Shown here one piece after another: positions 55,544-64,000 of a DNA stretch of 64,000 bases. Origin of the DNA: Neonectria sp. B-13. Lineage: Eukaryota > Ascomycota > Sordariomycetes > Hypocreales > Nectriaceae. The stretch lies in assembly GCA_002682825.1 (NCBI GenBank), contig NOKP01000036.1, positions 1 to 64,000 of the forward strand, read 5' to 3'. The position numbers and the translations under genes were made by a program. Below the pieces are notes generated by a model that was not told the origin of the DNA, made no database searches, and worked only from the letters and a program-made list of their open reading frames with translations. Every line of letters begins with the position of its first letter. Within the stretch, counting starts at the first letter, position 1.

Positions 55544-58500
55544 ATGAGGTTTGAAACCCGAACCTTGTTGCTCGTGAGCACATTCTTGCCGGCGATCTTG
55601 GCAAGGACCATCTTGGATAGACAGGCGTCCAGCGAATCCTGCGGGAATCGCCCCATCTACGAGGGCGAGGCTTGTTGCGATACATCTGATGGACGCAAAA
55701 ACATTTGCGGTTATGGTATATCAGCCTTACTTTTCTTTCCACCTTCTCACACTGACCATCTCTTGATTACTAGGCACGACATGCTGTAAGTTACTCCGGG
55801 CACCAGAATTTGCATTGCCTTTGGTTCTCTTCAATCATATGTGATTGGGATACTGCATTCGATTTCTCATTCATGAGCCGCTCAACCAGAATACTGACTC
55901 CTCTTCAGGCTTTGATGGCTGCTGCAATTTTGGAACCACGTGCAGAGACGACGGTACATGTGTGCCAATTGATGAGCTAACTACGACTGGAGTGAGCTCA
56001 CCTCCCCGTTCTACAGACGGAGACGGGTCGCCCCCTCCTTCTTCTACAGAAGCTTCACCTCCCCCTTCTTCTACGGATGAAGGAGGTTCGCCTCCCCCAA
56101 CTTCTACGGATGAAGGAGGATCGCCTCCTCCTTCTTCTACGGATGAAGGAGGCTCGCCTCCCCCAAATTCTACAGGCGAAGGAGAGTCCCTACCTACAAC
56201 CTCTAAAGATGATGGAGGCTCCCTTCCCCCTACTTCTAAAGACGAAGGCTCTCTACCGCCTTCTTCTACGAATGAAGGAGGCTCACCCCCAACTTCTACG
56301 GGCGGAGGGGAGTCGCCTTCAACTTCTACAGGTACAGAAGGCGTACCCCCAACTACTACTACTACGGATGCAGGAGGTTTACCTCCGACTTCTACCGATA
56401 AAGGCTCCCTACCACCTACTTCTACGGGTGTAGGAGGCTTACCTCCAACCACTTCGATGGAAGGGGACTCGCCTCCAACTATCTCTACTGACGGATCCCT
56501 ACCAACTACTTCAACCGAAGGAGGTTTGCCTCCGACTACGTCCACCGAAGGAGGTTTACCCCCAACAACATCCACTGAAGGAGGTTTGCCTCCGACAACA
56601 TCCACTGAAGGAGGCTTGCCTCTGACTACGTCCACTGAAGGAGGCTTGCCTCCGACTACGTCCACTGAAGGAGGCTTGCCTCCGACTACGTCCACTGACG
56701 AATCCCTACCAACTGCTTCAACCGAAGGAGGTTTGTCTCCGACTACGTCCACTGAGGAAGGCTTGCCTCCAACTACGTCCACTGAAGGAGGCTTGCCTCC
56801 GACTACGTCCACTGAAGAAGGCTTGCCTCCAACTACGTCCACTGAAGGAGGCTTACCTCCAACTACGTCCACTGAAGAAGGCTTGCCTCCAACTACGTCC
56901 ACTGAAGCAGGCTTGCCCCCAACCTCTACAGATGATGACTCGGCTGCGCCTACTACTACTACAGAAGACGGAGTCCCAACAACTGGAGACACCATATCAA
57001 GTGGTCCCACTACCACAGGCGGTCCCTTAGTCACGTATACTACCTGGCCAGTTGTGACCCTTATACCAGTGAATACTGAGGTCCCTGAACCCAAGTCTGA
57101 CGATGATGGCAAGCCCGTGATTCCTTGCCGAGCTTGGTTCTTCTTCGTGAGTCTTCGATGAACAAAAGATAGGGTCAATATACTAACAGGTGGCCAACAG
57201 ATTTGCATCTCGTGGGATGATGGCCCGATTATCGGTGGCTGGGGGCTCAAGCTGCCGCCAGGAATTTATCCTCCGTATGACAGCCCATTGTTACCCCTTG
57301 TACTGCAGTATGGCTAACGATAGTTCTCATGAACAGTGGACCACCACCTGAAATCGAGTTCCCGCCCGGCTTCACAATCCAGGGAACTCTTCCGCACTGG
57401 CCTAAGGTCACGTAAGTTCTACCTGCTGGAAACAACTGCTTGAGTGAACAAGAAGGTGCAGGTGACTGATCTCTACGCAGAATTGGAGATGATAATATCC
57501 CCACGTACTCGTCAAAACCCACCTCGTGTGAGACCGAGTCGGCTACCATTCAAGTTACGACTACATCGTATGGAGTGTCGGTTTCGGGAACTGTGACAGT
57601 GACCACAGCTAGCCAGGTCCTGTCAACTAGCAACGTGATCCTCGGCTGCGATGTGGAGGATGATGAGTCTACTACAACTTTGACATCGGCCACCAGTAGC
57701 GGAACAGATGTCATCATCACCATGATTGAGGATTCAGATGACCCTCCGCCCACTGGTATCCTTGAGACCACCGACTCTATCGCTGCCTCGATCTTCAGCT
57801 CTATCGATCAGTATTGGTCATGTAAGTGTTGAGACCCTCTCTACCCCCTTTTTCATCCCTTGATGTGGAGTCGTGAGGTGCTCTTCATTGTATTTTTGCC
57901 GACCTGGCCAGTTTGATGCTATTTGAATGTATTAATAAGACATTTCAAGAAGTTTGTACTGACTCTTCATTTCAAAACAGCCCTAGATGCTCCGGACTCT
58001 ACGACTCTGAGTACGGTAACAACCTCCTCGGCGGGCTTGCCGACGGATTTGCCAACGCTCACAAAAGTAACCTCAACGCCACTGACAACCATTCCAATCG
58101 AGACATCTAGCGGCAGCTCATGCGCCTCGACAGTCACGACTTCTATCTGCACAATACCTCGACAGGCTTGCCAACCAAGTCTTTCATGCGCCAGTTGGGT
58201 GGCTACTGAGACCAGCACGTCCGCAATCAGCACCACAGCCGATGCTCCCATTCCAACCAAGACCTGGACACTCGCAATCGTAAGTGTATAAGAAAGCCCA
58301 ATGAGATCTATCCCCGTAAAACTTTAACACTTTCATGGAGTTGGCTGTCTAACTTGAGTGCCTATTAGTACCCGGGCGAGTGCGACGATGAGAACAGAGA
58401 CTACGTACGTTCCACCACTTATTAAGGAGACTCCATCACTACTTCAACCGTTCACTGACTCTGTTGCTTTTTCTTCTAGTACGTACTGGCAGGCCATGGT

Positions 58501-58809
58501 GACCAAGGGCCGAATGAAACTTGCATCAACATAAAGGATTCCAATCTGCCACAGGACTCCAAAACTTCCGAGTCTTGTCGCTTTTTTACTAACGGCGGCG
58601 CCGACTATTCGGCTTGTTCCAAGGCGACCTTTGACAAGGCCAAGTCTTACGTTATGAGACATGGCTTCTGTACTATCTACGCCGAAGAAGACTGCTCAGG
58701 AGCTTCGAGTGGCGTTAGCTCTGGTTCTGGCTCTGGCTGTATTAACAACGAACCTAAATTCTTGCTTCCGGATACATGGCGATCACTTCGTTGCTTTGCT
58801 ATGTCTTAG
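55544..58809 (+). CDS. secreted Cys-rich, Pro/Thr/Ser-repeat surface protein with chitinase-type C-terminal region
   Basis: Nine exons inferred: 55544-55715, 55774-55785 (12 nt), 55909-57146, 57201-57274, 57337-57411, 57481-57821, 57981-58279, 58369-58404 and 58480-58809, giving 858 aa. A signal peptide (MRFETRTLLLVSTFLPAILA) is followed by a Cys-rich module (ACCDTSDGRKNICGYGTTCC, FDGCCNFGTTCRDDGTC), then about 350 residues of Pro/Thr/Ser/Gly repeat. Next comes PCRAWFFFICISWDDGPIIGG with GIYPPGPPPEIEFPPGFTIQG, a region that in other fungal proteins follows a GH18 chitinase domain; no GH18 catalytic motif is present here. A Cys-containing tail (YPGECDDENRDY to CFAMS) ends the protein. An O-glycosylated cell-wall or adhesin-like role is likely. 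The antisense frame over the repeat is a shadow. Confidence 0.75.
56505..56930 (+). repeat. 30-bp minisatellite coding 10-residue TSTEGGLPPT-type units
   Basis: About 14 consecutive units of ten residues (TSTEGGLPPT, with TSTEEGLPPT alternating towards the end, and TSTDESLPTA once). The upstream part of the same exon (55990-56500) has looser 10-12-residue units of the type SSTDEGGSPPP. The alternation of EGG and EEG units at 56740-56900 points to recent duplication of a two-unit (60-bp) block. Confidence 0.85.
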
Positions 58810-59191
58810 TAAAATTAGATATTATCAGGATATAGTCTAGGTAAGAAGGAGATCTTAGACTAGAGTTTTCGAGATAAGCTAGTAACATTCTTATGCAAGT
58901 ATTGATATTCACAATATCACATTGTGACGTTTAAACCTATTTCCATGATGCGCTTTCTGTATAATATCCCACTCTTTATCAAAAATATTATACTTCGCTA
59001 GCACAAGCATCTTTCCTCAAATAGCACAAGGTCACCAATCGTCCATACACCCTTTTTATTTCCCTTAAGTATTATTGAGAAAGTGATAATCGGCATCACA
59101 CCTCACAAGCTGACAATCATGGAAATTTGACATTGCATCTTCAGAAGCGGACTTCTTTCTACTTATGTTCAAGCATAAAGTTTCCTAGCTA
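58810..59191. other. intergenic, A/T-rich, no gene seen
   Basis: A/T-rich 3' flank of the repeat-protein gene; nothing recognised. Confidence 0.4.
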
Positions 59192-59820
59192 TCATGCAAC
59201 TATTGGTAGACTCAATCCCCTCTGGCAATCCAGGTTCTCTTCCAACTGCTTGACGCTGCTGGCTCCGATAATCACCCTGTCCCCCTTGGCTTTTTCCATC
59301 TGGCCGTGGTGGCTCAAGCATCGCAGCGCACACTCCGTCACAGTGAGCCGGCCTTCTCAATGTCGGGCTTGATAATGTCCAGGGCTTCAAAGTAAGAATA
59401 TTCCATGTGAAGCCCCTGGTTCAGTCTCCCCTGTCACTTTCCGGGGGTCAGACCGAGGCCCAGGCACGTAGTCATCCTCCTTCATATCTCTGCGGTATCG
59501 TCCAGCCAAAGGCCACCAGCGACCGGCTGGAATGAGTAGAGGAATATGCCGTATTCTCAAGCACTTTATCAACTCGGGCTCGACTGCGCGGTGCCCATCA
59601 CAAGGTCCCTAGACTACCAGTCCAGATCCGCGAGCGTCTCTCTGAGGTCCCACCTCCATATTCACATGCTGTATCAACCTCGCTGTGTCCGTGGGCTCGG
59701 AAGGTGTTGACCATGGCGGCAATAATGACAGGATCAGTCACCTAAATACCTTCAGTCTTCTCTTTTCCAAAGGTCATGTTGCCGGAGACGACAAGGAGAG
59801 CTGAAGTTGCAGTGGCCGTG
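59192..59820 (-). pseudogene. decayed aldo-keto reductase (aflatoxin-aldehyde-reductase-like)
   Basis: The minus strand shows fragments of one aldo-keto reductase in order. N-terminal part near 59820-59610: VVSGNMTFGKEKTEGI, a TAG stop, VTDPVIIAAMVNTFRAHGHSEVDTA, YGGGTSE. Then, after loss of most of the barrel, VEPELIKCL-like sequence near 59580, PLAGRYRRDMKEDDYVPG, and after frame changes YFEALDIIKPDIEKAG and LTVTECALRCLSHHGQMEKAKGDRVIIGASS to a stop at 59192. The family normally has about 330-350 residues. Here one or more stops, at least two frameshifts and an internal deletion of roughly 150 codons, removing the catalytic Lys and His region, are visible. It cannot encode an active enzyme. 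Confidence 0.75.
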
Positions 59821-60975
59821 TTTTCCGTGTTTGGTGTTTCTGGACCTGGATATTCACATTCCAATGGGAGAGAGTGGTTAATATGTCTTTCGATCGAACG
59901 AGTGGATCTCTCGGGACTTACTTGCTGGCCTCAACAGGTCCAACATCAACGATTAACTGGATAGATGGTGGGGTCGATAAAATCACGCAATCTACGTAAT
60001 TACCAGCATCCGTCGATAATCACATAGCTTCACGTCCGGAGTCAAGCATCAGTGCGAGAGAGAAGAGTATATCGGGGATAACTTGATCTTAGCTCCAATG
60101 CCCATCGTTCCACTTGTATCCGCTGCCCGCATTCAAAGACAGACGGCGACGCAAGATTCAGTTATGGTTCTTGTAAGTATGTCGCATCATTTCTCAAGAG
60201 AGCCAACCACGCTTGTCAAACTTCCCCAGGTTCTATCTTTAGCGCGCCAGCAGACTGCATTAGCGGCTCTCAAATCCCCTACCTGATAATCTACATGCTT
60301 GTTGATGATATTTTCTCAAGGATATATATGATGAAATACACAGACAGCGCTGTTAAAGTTGACGAGTCGCAAGTGATCCGTCAAGTTGTTCGTCCACCGA
60401 ATCTCCAATCCGGCAATCAGTTGCAGGCTTAAGGGAAATGGGGCTTTGGTGCTGGCCATCTGTACCATTCTGAAGCAATTTGACACTTGCTTCAAGGCTT
60501 CTTTTCGGCTTTGGGCATTTTGCAGAACCAAAGCCAGTGGGGCAATGTCCCGATGTGCTTACAGGGACGAGTATTTCCCGTTGTTGTGGCTGGCGATTAA
60601 GTCGCACTGCTTGAATTGACTGCAGGCGGAATTGATAGGATCCTTTTTCTTCTGTGGGATACGAGGCTGTGTCGCAAGTGATTTGTTGTTGGCTGCCCTG
60701 ATGTTGGGGGAGGCAGTGAAAAGTATCTCGCTATCGTATTTGGAGAACACTATGTAGGATAAATCACTCTGGATGGGACGAGGCTGTGTTAGAGAGGGAG
60801 ATGGGGAGAATTGGAGAAGGCTACCCCAGCCTTGTGGAATTTGGGGGCTTTTCTCGCCCGAGCTGAAGTTGATTACCCCTCTTGCAACTCAACGTTTTCA
60901 ATTTATCGACACGCTGTCGCGGACATCAGAATCAAAGACGAAACCAACCGCTATAGTGGAATTCTGGAGAATGGA
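59821..60975. other. intergenic, no gene seen
   Basis: 1.15 kb between the AKR remnant and the chimeric gene; no intact frame with a recognisable pattern. The in-frame region 60811-60975 upstream of the chosen ATG is open but begins with TTG. Confidence 0.4.
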
Positions 60976-63609
60976 ATGACTGAAACGCTCCGCCTCCGGT
61001 CTGCCAGTCTTTTCTCACTTCAGCAAGGCCCTCACAGCGAGGCAAAGCCATGTCACGAAGCCATGGATCCGGCTGAACGCATCGGGCTCGGAAGAGCAAA
61101 ACCCATCTACAAGTGGGGTAATCCCATAGAATCCATCGGTGAGCGGCTGGGCGACACTCGTTCGGGAAGATACACGTGCTGGAATCCCGTTGGGCGAGCT
61201 CGGGAGGCATGGAACGCTGTTCGGCCCAAAGTCGAGGAGTGCTTGGACAACTTCTGTCAATCAAGTTCGGCTTCAGTGATTCTGGAGATGTATATGATCG
61301 GCAAGACTGAAGATACAGCATCCCCCACCATCTTGATTTGCTCGTCGGACAAGGCAACCCGAAAGAGCATCAGAAGGGTCATCAAGGAACACAAGTTGCT
61401 TGCGGAATACCCTGGCATGGGGTTGGGAGATACCGCCGAGCTCCCCGACAGGCGCAGAGTCATTAGAATGGCGGGCGCCGACCAGGGAGAATATTTCGAC
61501 AATACGTTGGCTTCGCTGTTTCATGGCGCTGGTGTCGAGGGTCTGCCATGGGATCAGGTCAATGAGACTGCTGAAGTGTACGCCTCACGCGATGAGAAGT
61601 CTATCGTGGGCCGCCGACTGTTCTTCGCCACAGGCGGACATGGTCGCATTGCAACTGGAGGCCCTATCGTATGGATCTCAGGAAGGCCATATCAACTGTC
61701 TGTTGCACATGTCCTGCAACCTGTTCACGACACAGAAATTGGGTTAGATGCGTCCTCTGCGTCGGACGATTGCTCATTCGACGGCGACTCCGAGACACAA
61801 GACGATGCGGACGAGATACCAGACCCTGAAGCGCCCAGCGACGGTTGTCAAACTCCGGGACAGCTGCGTTCTTGGAGCGGTGACGATGATTATCATGGTG
61901 AAAGGTCCACCTCGTTGCAAGAGACAGATGGTAGATTTCCTACCGCAGCGAAGAACATACTCAACCAAATTCCCACCACTGGCAGCACTGACATCACCAT
62001 GTCCTCGTATCAGTCTCAACCGGCGAAAGATGCCCTGACAAATTCTGTTTGCACCGATAAGGTGGCAAAGATAAATTATACTACGCACCGGCACATTGGG
62101 AAGGCACTCACATCTACTAACCGCACTCAAAACGCCCTTGACTACGCACTGGTAGAACTTTCAGAGAGTGTCGGAGAAAACTCTATCGACTTTGTGCTTT
62201 ATGGTATCCGGGGCCACCTTCAGATATCAAACGTTGCGGAAATTAGGCCGGACGACGTGGATGTGGTGACGCGGATAGCTTCAAAGGGCATAGCTATGGG
62301 CAAACTGTCTGCCACGGCATCGTACATGCGTTTGCCGAACGACGAGACTTTCCAGGAGCTGTTCCTAGTCCGACTTAACCATGCTCTCAGCGAAGGGGAC
62401 TGTGGCGCGGCCATTGTCGATCAAACTACAGGAGACCTTTATGGCCACGTTGTTGCGGGAACTCCTGGCACTGGGCTTGCATACGTTGTCCCTGCAGCCC
62501 GAGTTTTCAGTCATATCAGGGCAAGGTTTGGACCAGAAGTGGAGTTGGTCTCGCCGGTTCACTCTCAAGGCCTAGGAGTAAACCAGCCAACTTCAACCCT
62601 GGATTCCGAGGTAGAGTCGAGTGGCCCTTTCGCCCTCGACACCTTCATGTTGGATGACCCTATCATCAACTTCGAAGGTTCCTTCGCACAAAACTTCTCG
62701 TTCTCTCCTTCGCCCTCGCCCCTCACGGCGAGCGGCCCATTTTCCAATGCGGACCAATGCTCATCTGAAGTCACGGCCTTCCTCGATTCCGTCGACGTCT
62801 ATTTACCTCCCGCTCAAGAGGGTTCCCAGTTCTCCTTTGGATCGGCCGAACCTTGGCAAATCAATCAGCAAGCTGCTTCTCCCGCCAAGCAGATGCAGCA
62901 GGAGATGATGTTTCCACTTGGCCGTGACCCGGATAGGGAGATGAATCCCTGGCTAGGCTACCCCCCCGCCCCTAAGCATCCTTCCACGGACTGGGATACT
63001 CCAACCACGTGTATGAACTGCTTCACCCAGACGACTCCCCTTTGGCGACGAAACCCAGAAGGTCAACCACTATGCAACGCTTGTGGCTTGTTTTTGAAGC
63101 TGCACGGCGTGGTTCGACCGTTGGGCTTAAAGAAGGACACCCTCAAGAAGCGACATCGCGGCTCTGACGTCGCTAGTGGTCCTTCTTTGAGAAACAACAG
63201 TAATACACAAAGCACCCCTAGCAGCTTTGTGGAGGCTGATAATATGGCCCCGACTGGTATCACACCTTCAGAGATGAGTACTAGACCCGGCACATGGTCT
63301 GTTTCAAGACTGGCCACTGTTCCATCAAAACGTCTACGCCGGCACGGCAGAAGCATCACCGATGCCTCAAGAGGCATGGAACTCAACTACCATGACCTTC
63401 TTGAACGCAATGAAGCAGCGGATCGTCTAGGCTCCTCTGCTGGGGTCACAACGGCGCTGTCTGGTGGAACGACAACTACTGGCTTCATGGCCCGGCACTC
63501 TCCGCTGGGACCAGAAACAATCGGCAGCTCTAGCAGCCAGGGGCAGGGTCGAACAGTAGTGAACGATGCTGGGCCTCAAGAATGGGAATGGCTGACGAGG
63601 AGTCTATGA
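60976..63609 (+). CDS. trypsin-like (GDCG) domain fused to AreA-type GATA finger and AreA-like C-terminus
   Basis: Single exon; the first in-frame ATG at 60976 gives 877 aa (ATG at 61063 gives 848). Numbering is from 60976. Residues about 40-190 contain [19 protein letters not shown] and [19 protein letters not shown], the leader seen in fungal trypsin-like proteins. The protease-like domain runs about 205-545: H245 in QLSVAHVL, D389 in [10 protein letters not shown] and C476 in [10 protein letters not shown], followed by [24 protein letters not shown] Ser/Pro-rich linker follows. The GATA finger uses C679, C682, C700 and C703 (CX2CX17CX2C) in [18 protein letters not shown], then [20 protein letters not shown], nearly identical to AreA/NIT2. 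The last residues EWEWLTRSL match the AreA C-terminus that binds the co-repressor Nmr. Nuclear, DNA-binding and possibly self-cleaving; the combination is unknown to me. Confidence 0.85.
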   Translation: MTETLRLRSASLFSLQQGPHSEAKPCHEAMDPAERIGLGRAKPIYKWGNPIESIGERLGDTRSGRYTCWNPVGRAREAWNAVRPKVEECLDNFCQSSSASVILEMYMIGKTEDTASPTILICSSDKATRKSIRRVIKEHKLLAEYPGMGLGDTAELPDRRRVIRMAGADQGEYFDNTLASLFHGAGVEGLPWDQVNETAEVYASRDEKSIVGRRLFFATGGHGRIATGGPIVWISGRPYQLSVAHVLQPVHDTEIGLDASSASDDCSFDGDSETQDDADEIPDPEAPSDGCQTPGQLRSWSGDDDYHGERSTSLQETDGRFPTAAKNILNQIPTTGSTDITMSSYQSQPAKDALTNSVCTDKVAKINYTTHRHIGKALTSTNRTQNALDYALVELSESVGENSIDFVLYGIRGHLQISNVAEIRPDDVDVVTRIASKGIAMGKLSATASYMRLPNDETFQELFLVRLNHALSEGDCGAAIVDQTTGDLYGHVVAGTPGTGLAYVVPAARVFSHIRARFGPEVELVSPVHSQGLGVNQPTSTLDSEVESSGPFALDTFMLDDPIINFEGSFAQNFSFSPSPSPLTASGPFSNADQCSSEVTAFLDSVDVYLPPAQEGSQFSFGSAEPWQINQQAASPAKQMQQEMMFPLGRDPDREMNPWLGYPPAPKHPSTDWDTPTTCMNCFTQTTPLWRRNPEGQPLCNACGLFLKLHGVVRPLGLKKDTLKKRHRGSDVASGPSLRNNSNTQSTPSSFVEADNMAPTGITPSEMSTRPGTWSVSRLATVPSKRLRRHGRSITDASRGMELNYHDLLERNEAADRLGSSAGVTTALSGGTTTTGFMARHSPLGPETIGSSSSQGQGRTVVNDAGPQEWEWLTRSL

Positions 63610-64000
63610 ACCCATAACATCATGGAATCGGCAGATCCCATCAATCCGGTTCTGAGCATCAAGATTCTCCTGAAGCGTGTGATTGATATTTCCCTGGTCA
63701 CTAGACGGTGTCTTGAGAAAAGAATCCAAGCTGAGCCGAGACAAGGAGAGGAGAGATTCTTTGTTGGATTGGACCTGAATCAAAGGTCATGGAAAATCTG
63801 AGGAGATTTGAACTGCTTCCTGATTTTTGTAAATTTTCTATAAGTATTCATGCCTATAATCCTTCCAATGTTACAATTCTTGTGCAGCTGTTTATAAGCA
63901 TGGTGCTATGGCCCTTATTTGACTAATGACTGGGATTATTGTTGGGATGATCAGACGACCTTGCTGATTGCATATTAAATGACTGCACCCCGCTTTACTA
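63610..64000. other. 3' flank of the chimeric gene, no further gene seen
   Basis: A/T-rich sequence to the window end with no supported frame. Confidence 0.4.

Noticed and set aside
55871..57250. Minus-strand frame of 459 codons over the Pro/Thr/Ser repeat
   Set aside because: Val/Gly/Pro repeat that mirrors the plus-strand minisatellite; the plus strand has signal peptide, Cys pattern and splice sites.
61774..62130. Minus-strand frame inside the protease-GATA chimera
   Set aside because: Short antisense shadow without any motif.

Overview
The window is genomic DNA of a filamentous ascomycete (Pezizomycotina; a Sordariomycete such as Hypocreales or Glomerellales is most likely). The genes carry many short introns (about 45-85 bp, GTANGT-type donors). 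The gene families are typical of these fungi: HET, Zn2Cys6 regulators, 2EXR proteins, NCS1 and DHA1 transporters, type-B carboxylesterases and an AreA-type GATA finger. 5S rRNA genes sit singly among protein genes rather than in the rDNA unit. Several genes carry lesions (HET, a membrane protein, an aldo-keto reductase), so the right half looks like accessory sequence.

Layout. 0-6 kb: an alpha/beta hydrolase cut by the left edge, a divergent 2-oxoglutarate/Fe(II) oxygenase, an MFS sugar-porter and a BNR-repeat sialidase-like protein, the last two sharing a divergent promoter with CreA-type sites. 6-10.5 kb: a 2EXR protein and a 919-aa coiled-coil protein with an N-myristoylation signal and about twelve 28-residue repeats. 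12-15 kb: a six-exon GH115 alpha-glucuronidase. 16-32 kb: an apparent catabolic gene cluster: homogentisate-dioxygenase-like enzyme, P450, DHA1 transporter, NCS1 nucleobase permease, isochorismatase-family amidase, HSL-type hydrolase and two Zn2Cys6 regulators. The divergent promoters of this cluster, and the promoter of the first regulator, share paired CCGGCA(A/G) sites.

32-50 kb: a secreted carboxylesterase, a HET gene broken by one in-frame TGA, a membrane-protein gene with a one-base frameshift, a bZIP-like regulator, two tandem 5S rRNA genes with compensatory helix II changes, a second secreted carboxylesterase and a HAK/KUP potassium transporter. 51-64 kb: an F-box protein, a secreted HExxH metalloprotease, a secreted Cys-rich and Pro/Thr/Ser-repeat surface protein, a decayed aldo-keto reductase, and a protein joining a trypsin-like (GDCG) domain to an AreA-type GATA finger with AreA's C-terminal tail.

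The strongest leads are the protease-like/AreA chimera (60976-63609), the CCGGCAA-marked cluster (16.4-30 kb) and the covarying 5S pair (43593-43894). Family names rest on motifs read by eye. No database search was run, and intron boundaries are inferred from splice consensus plus reading-frame continuity.
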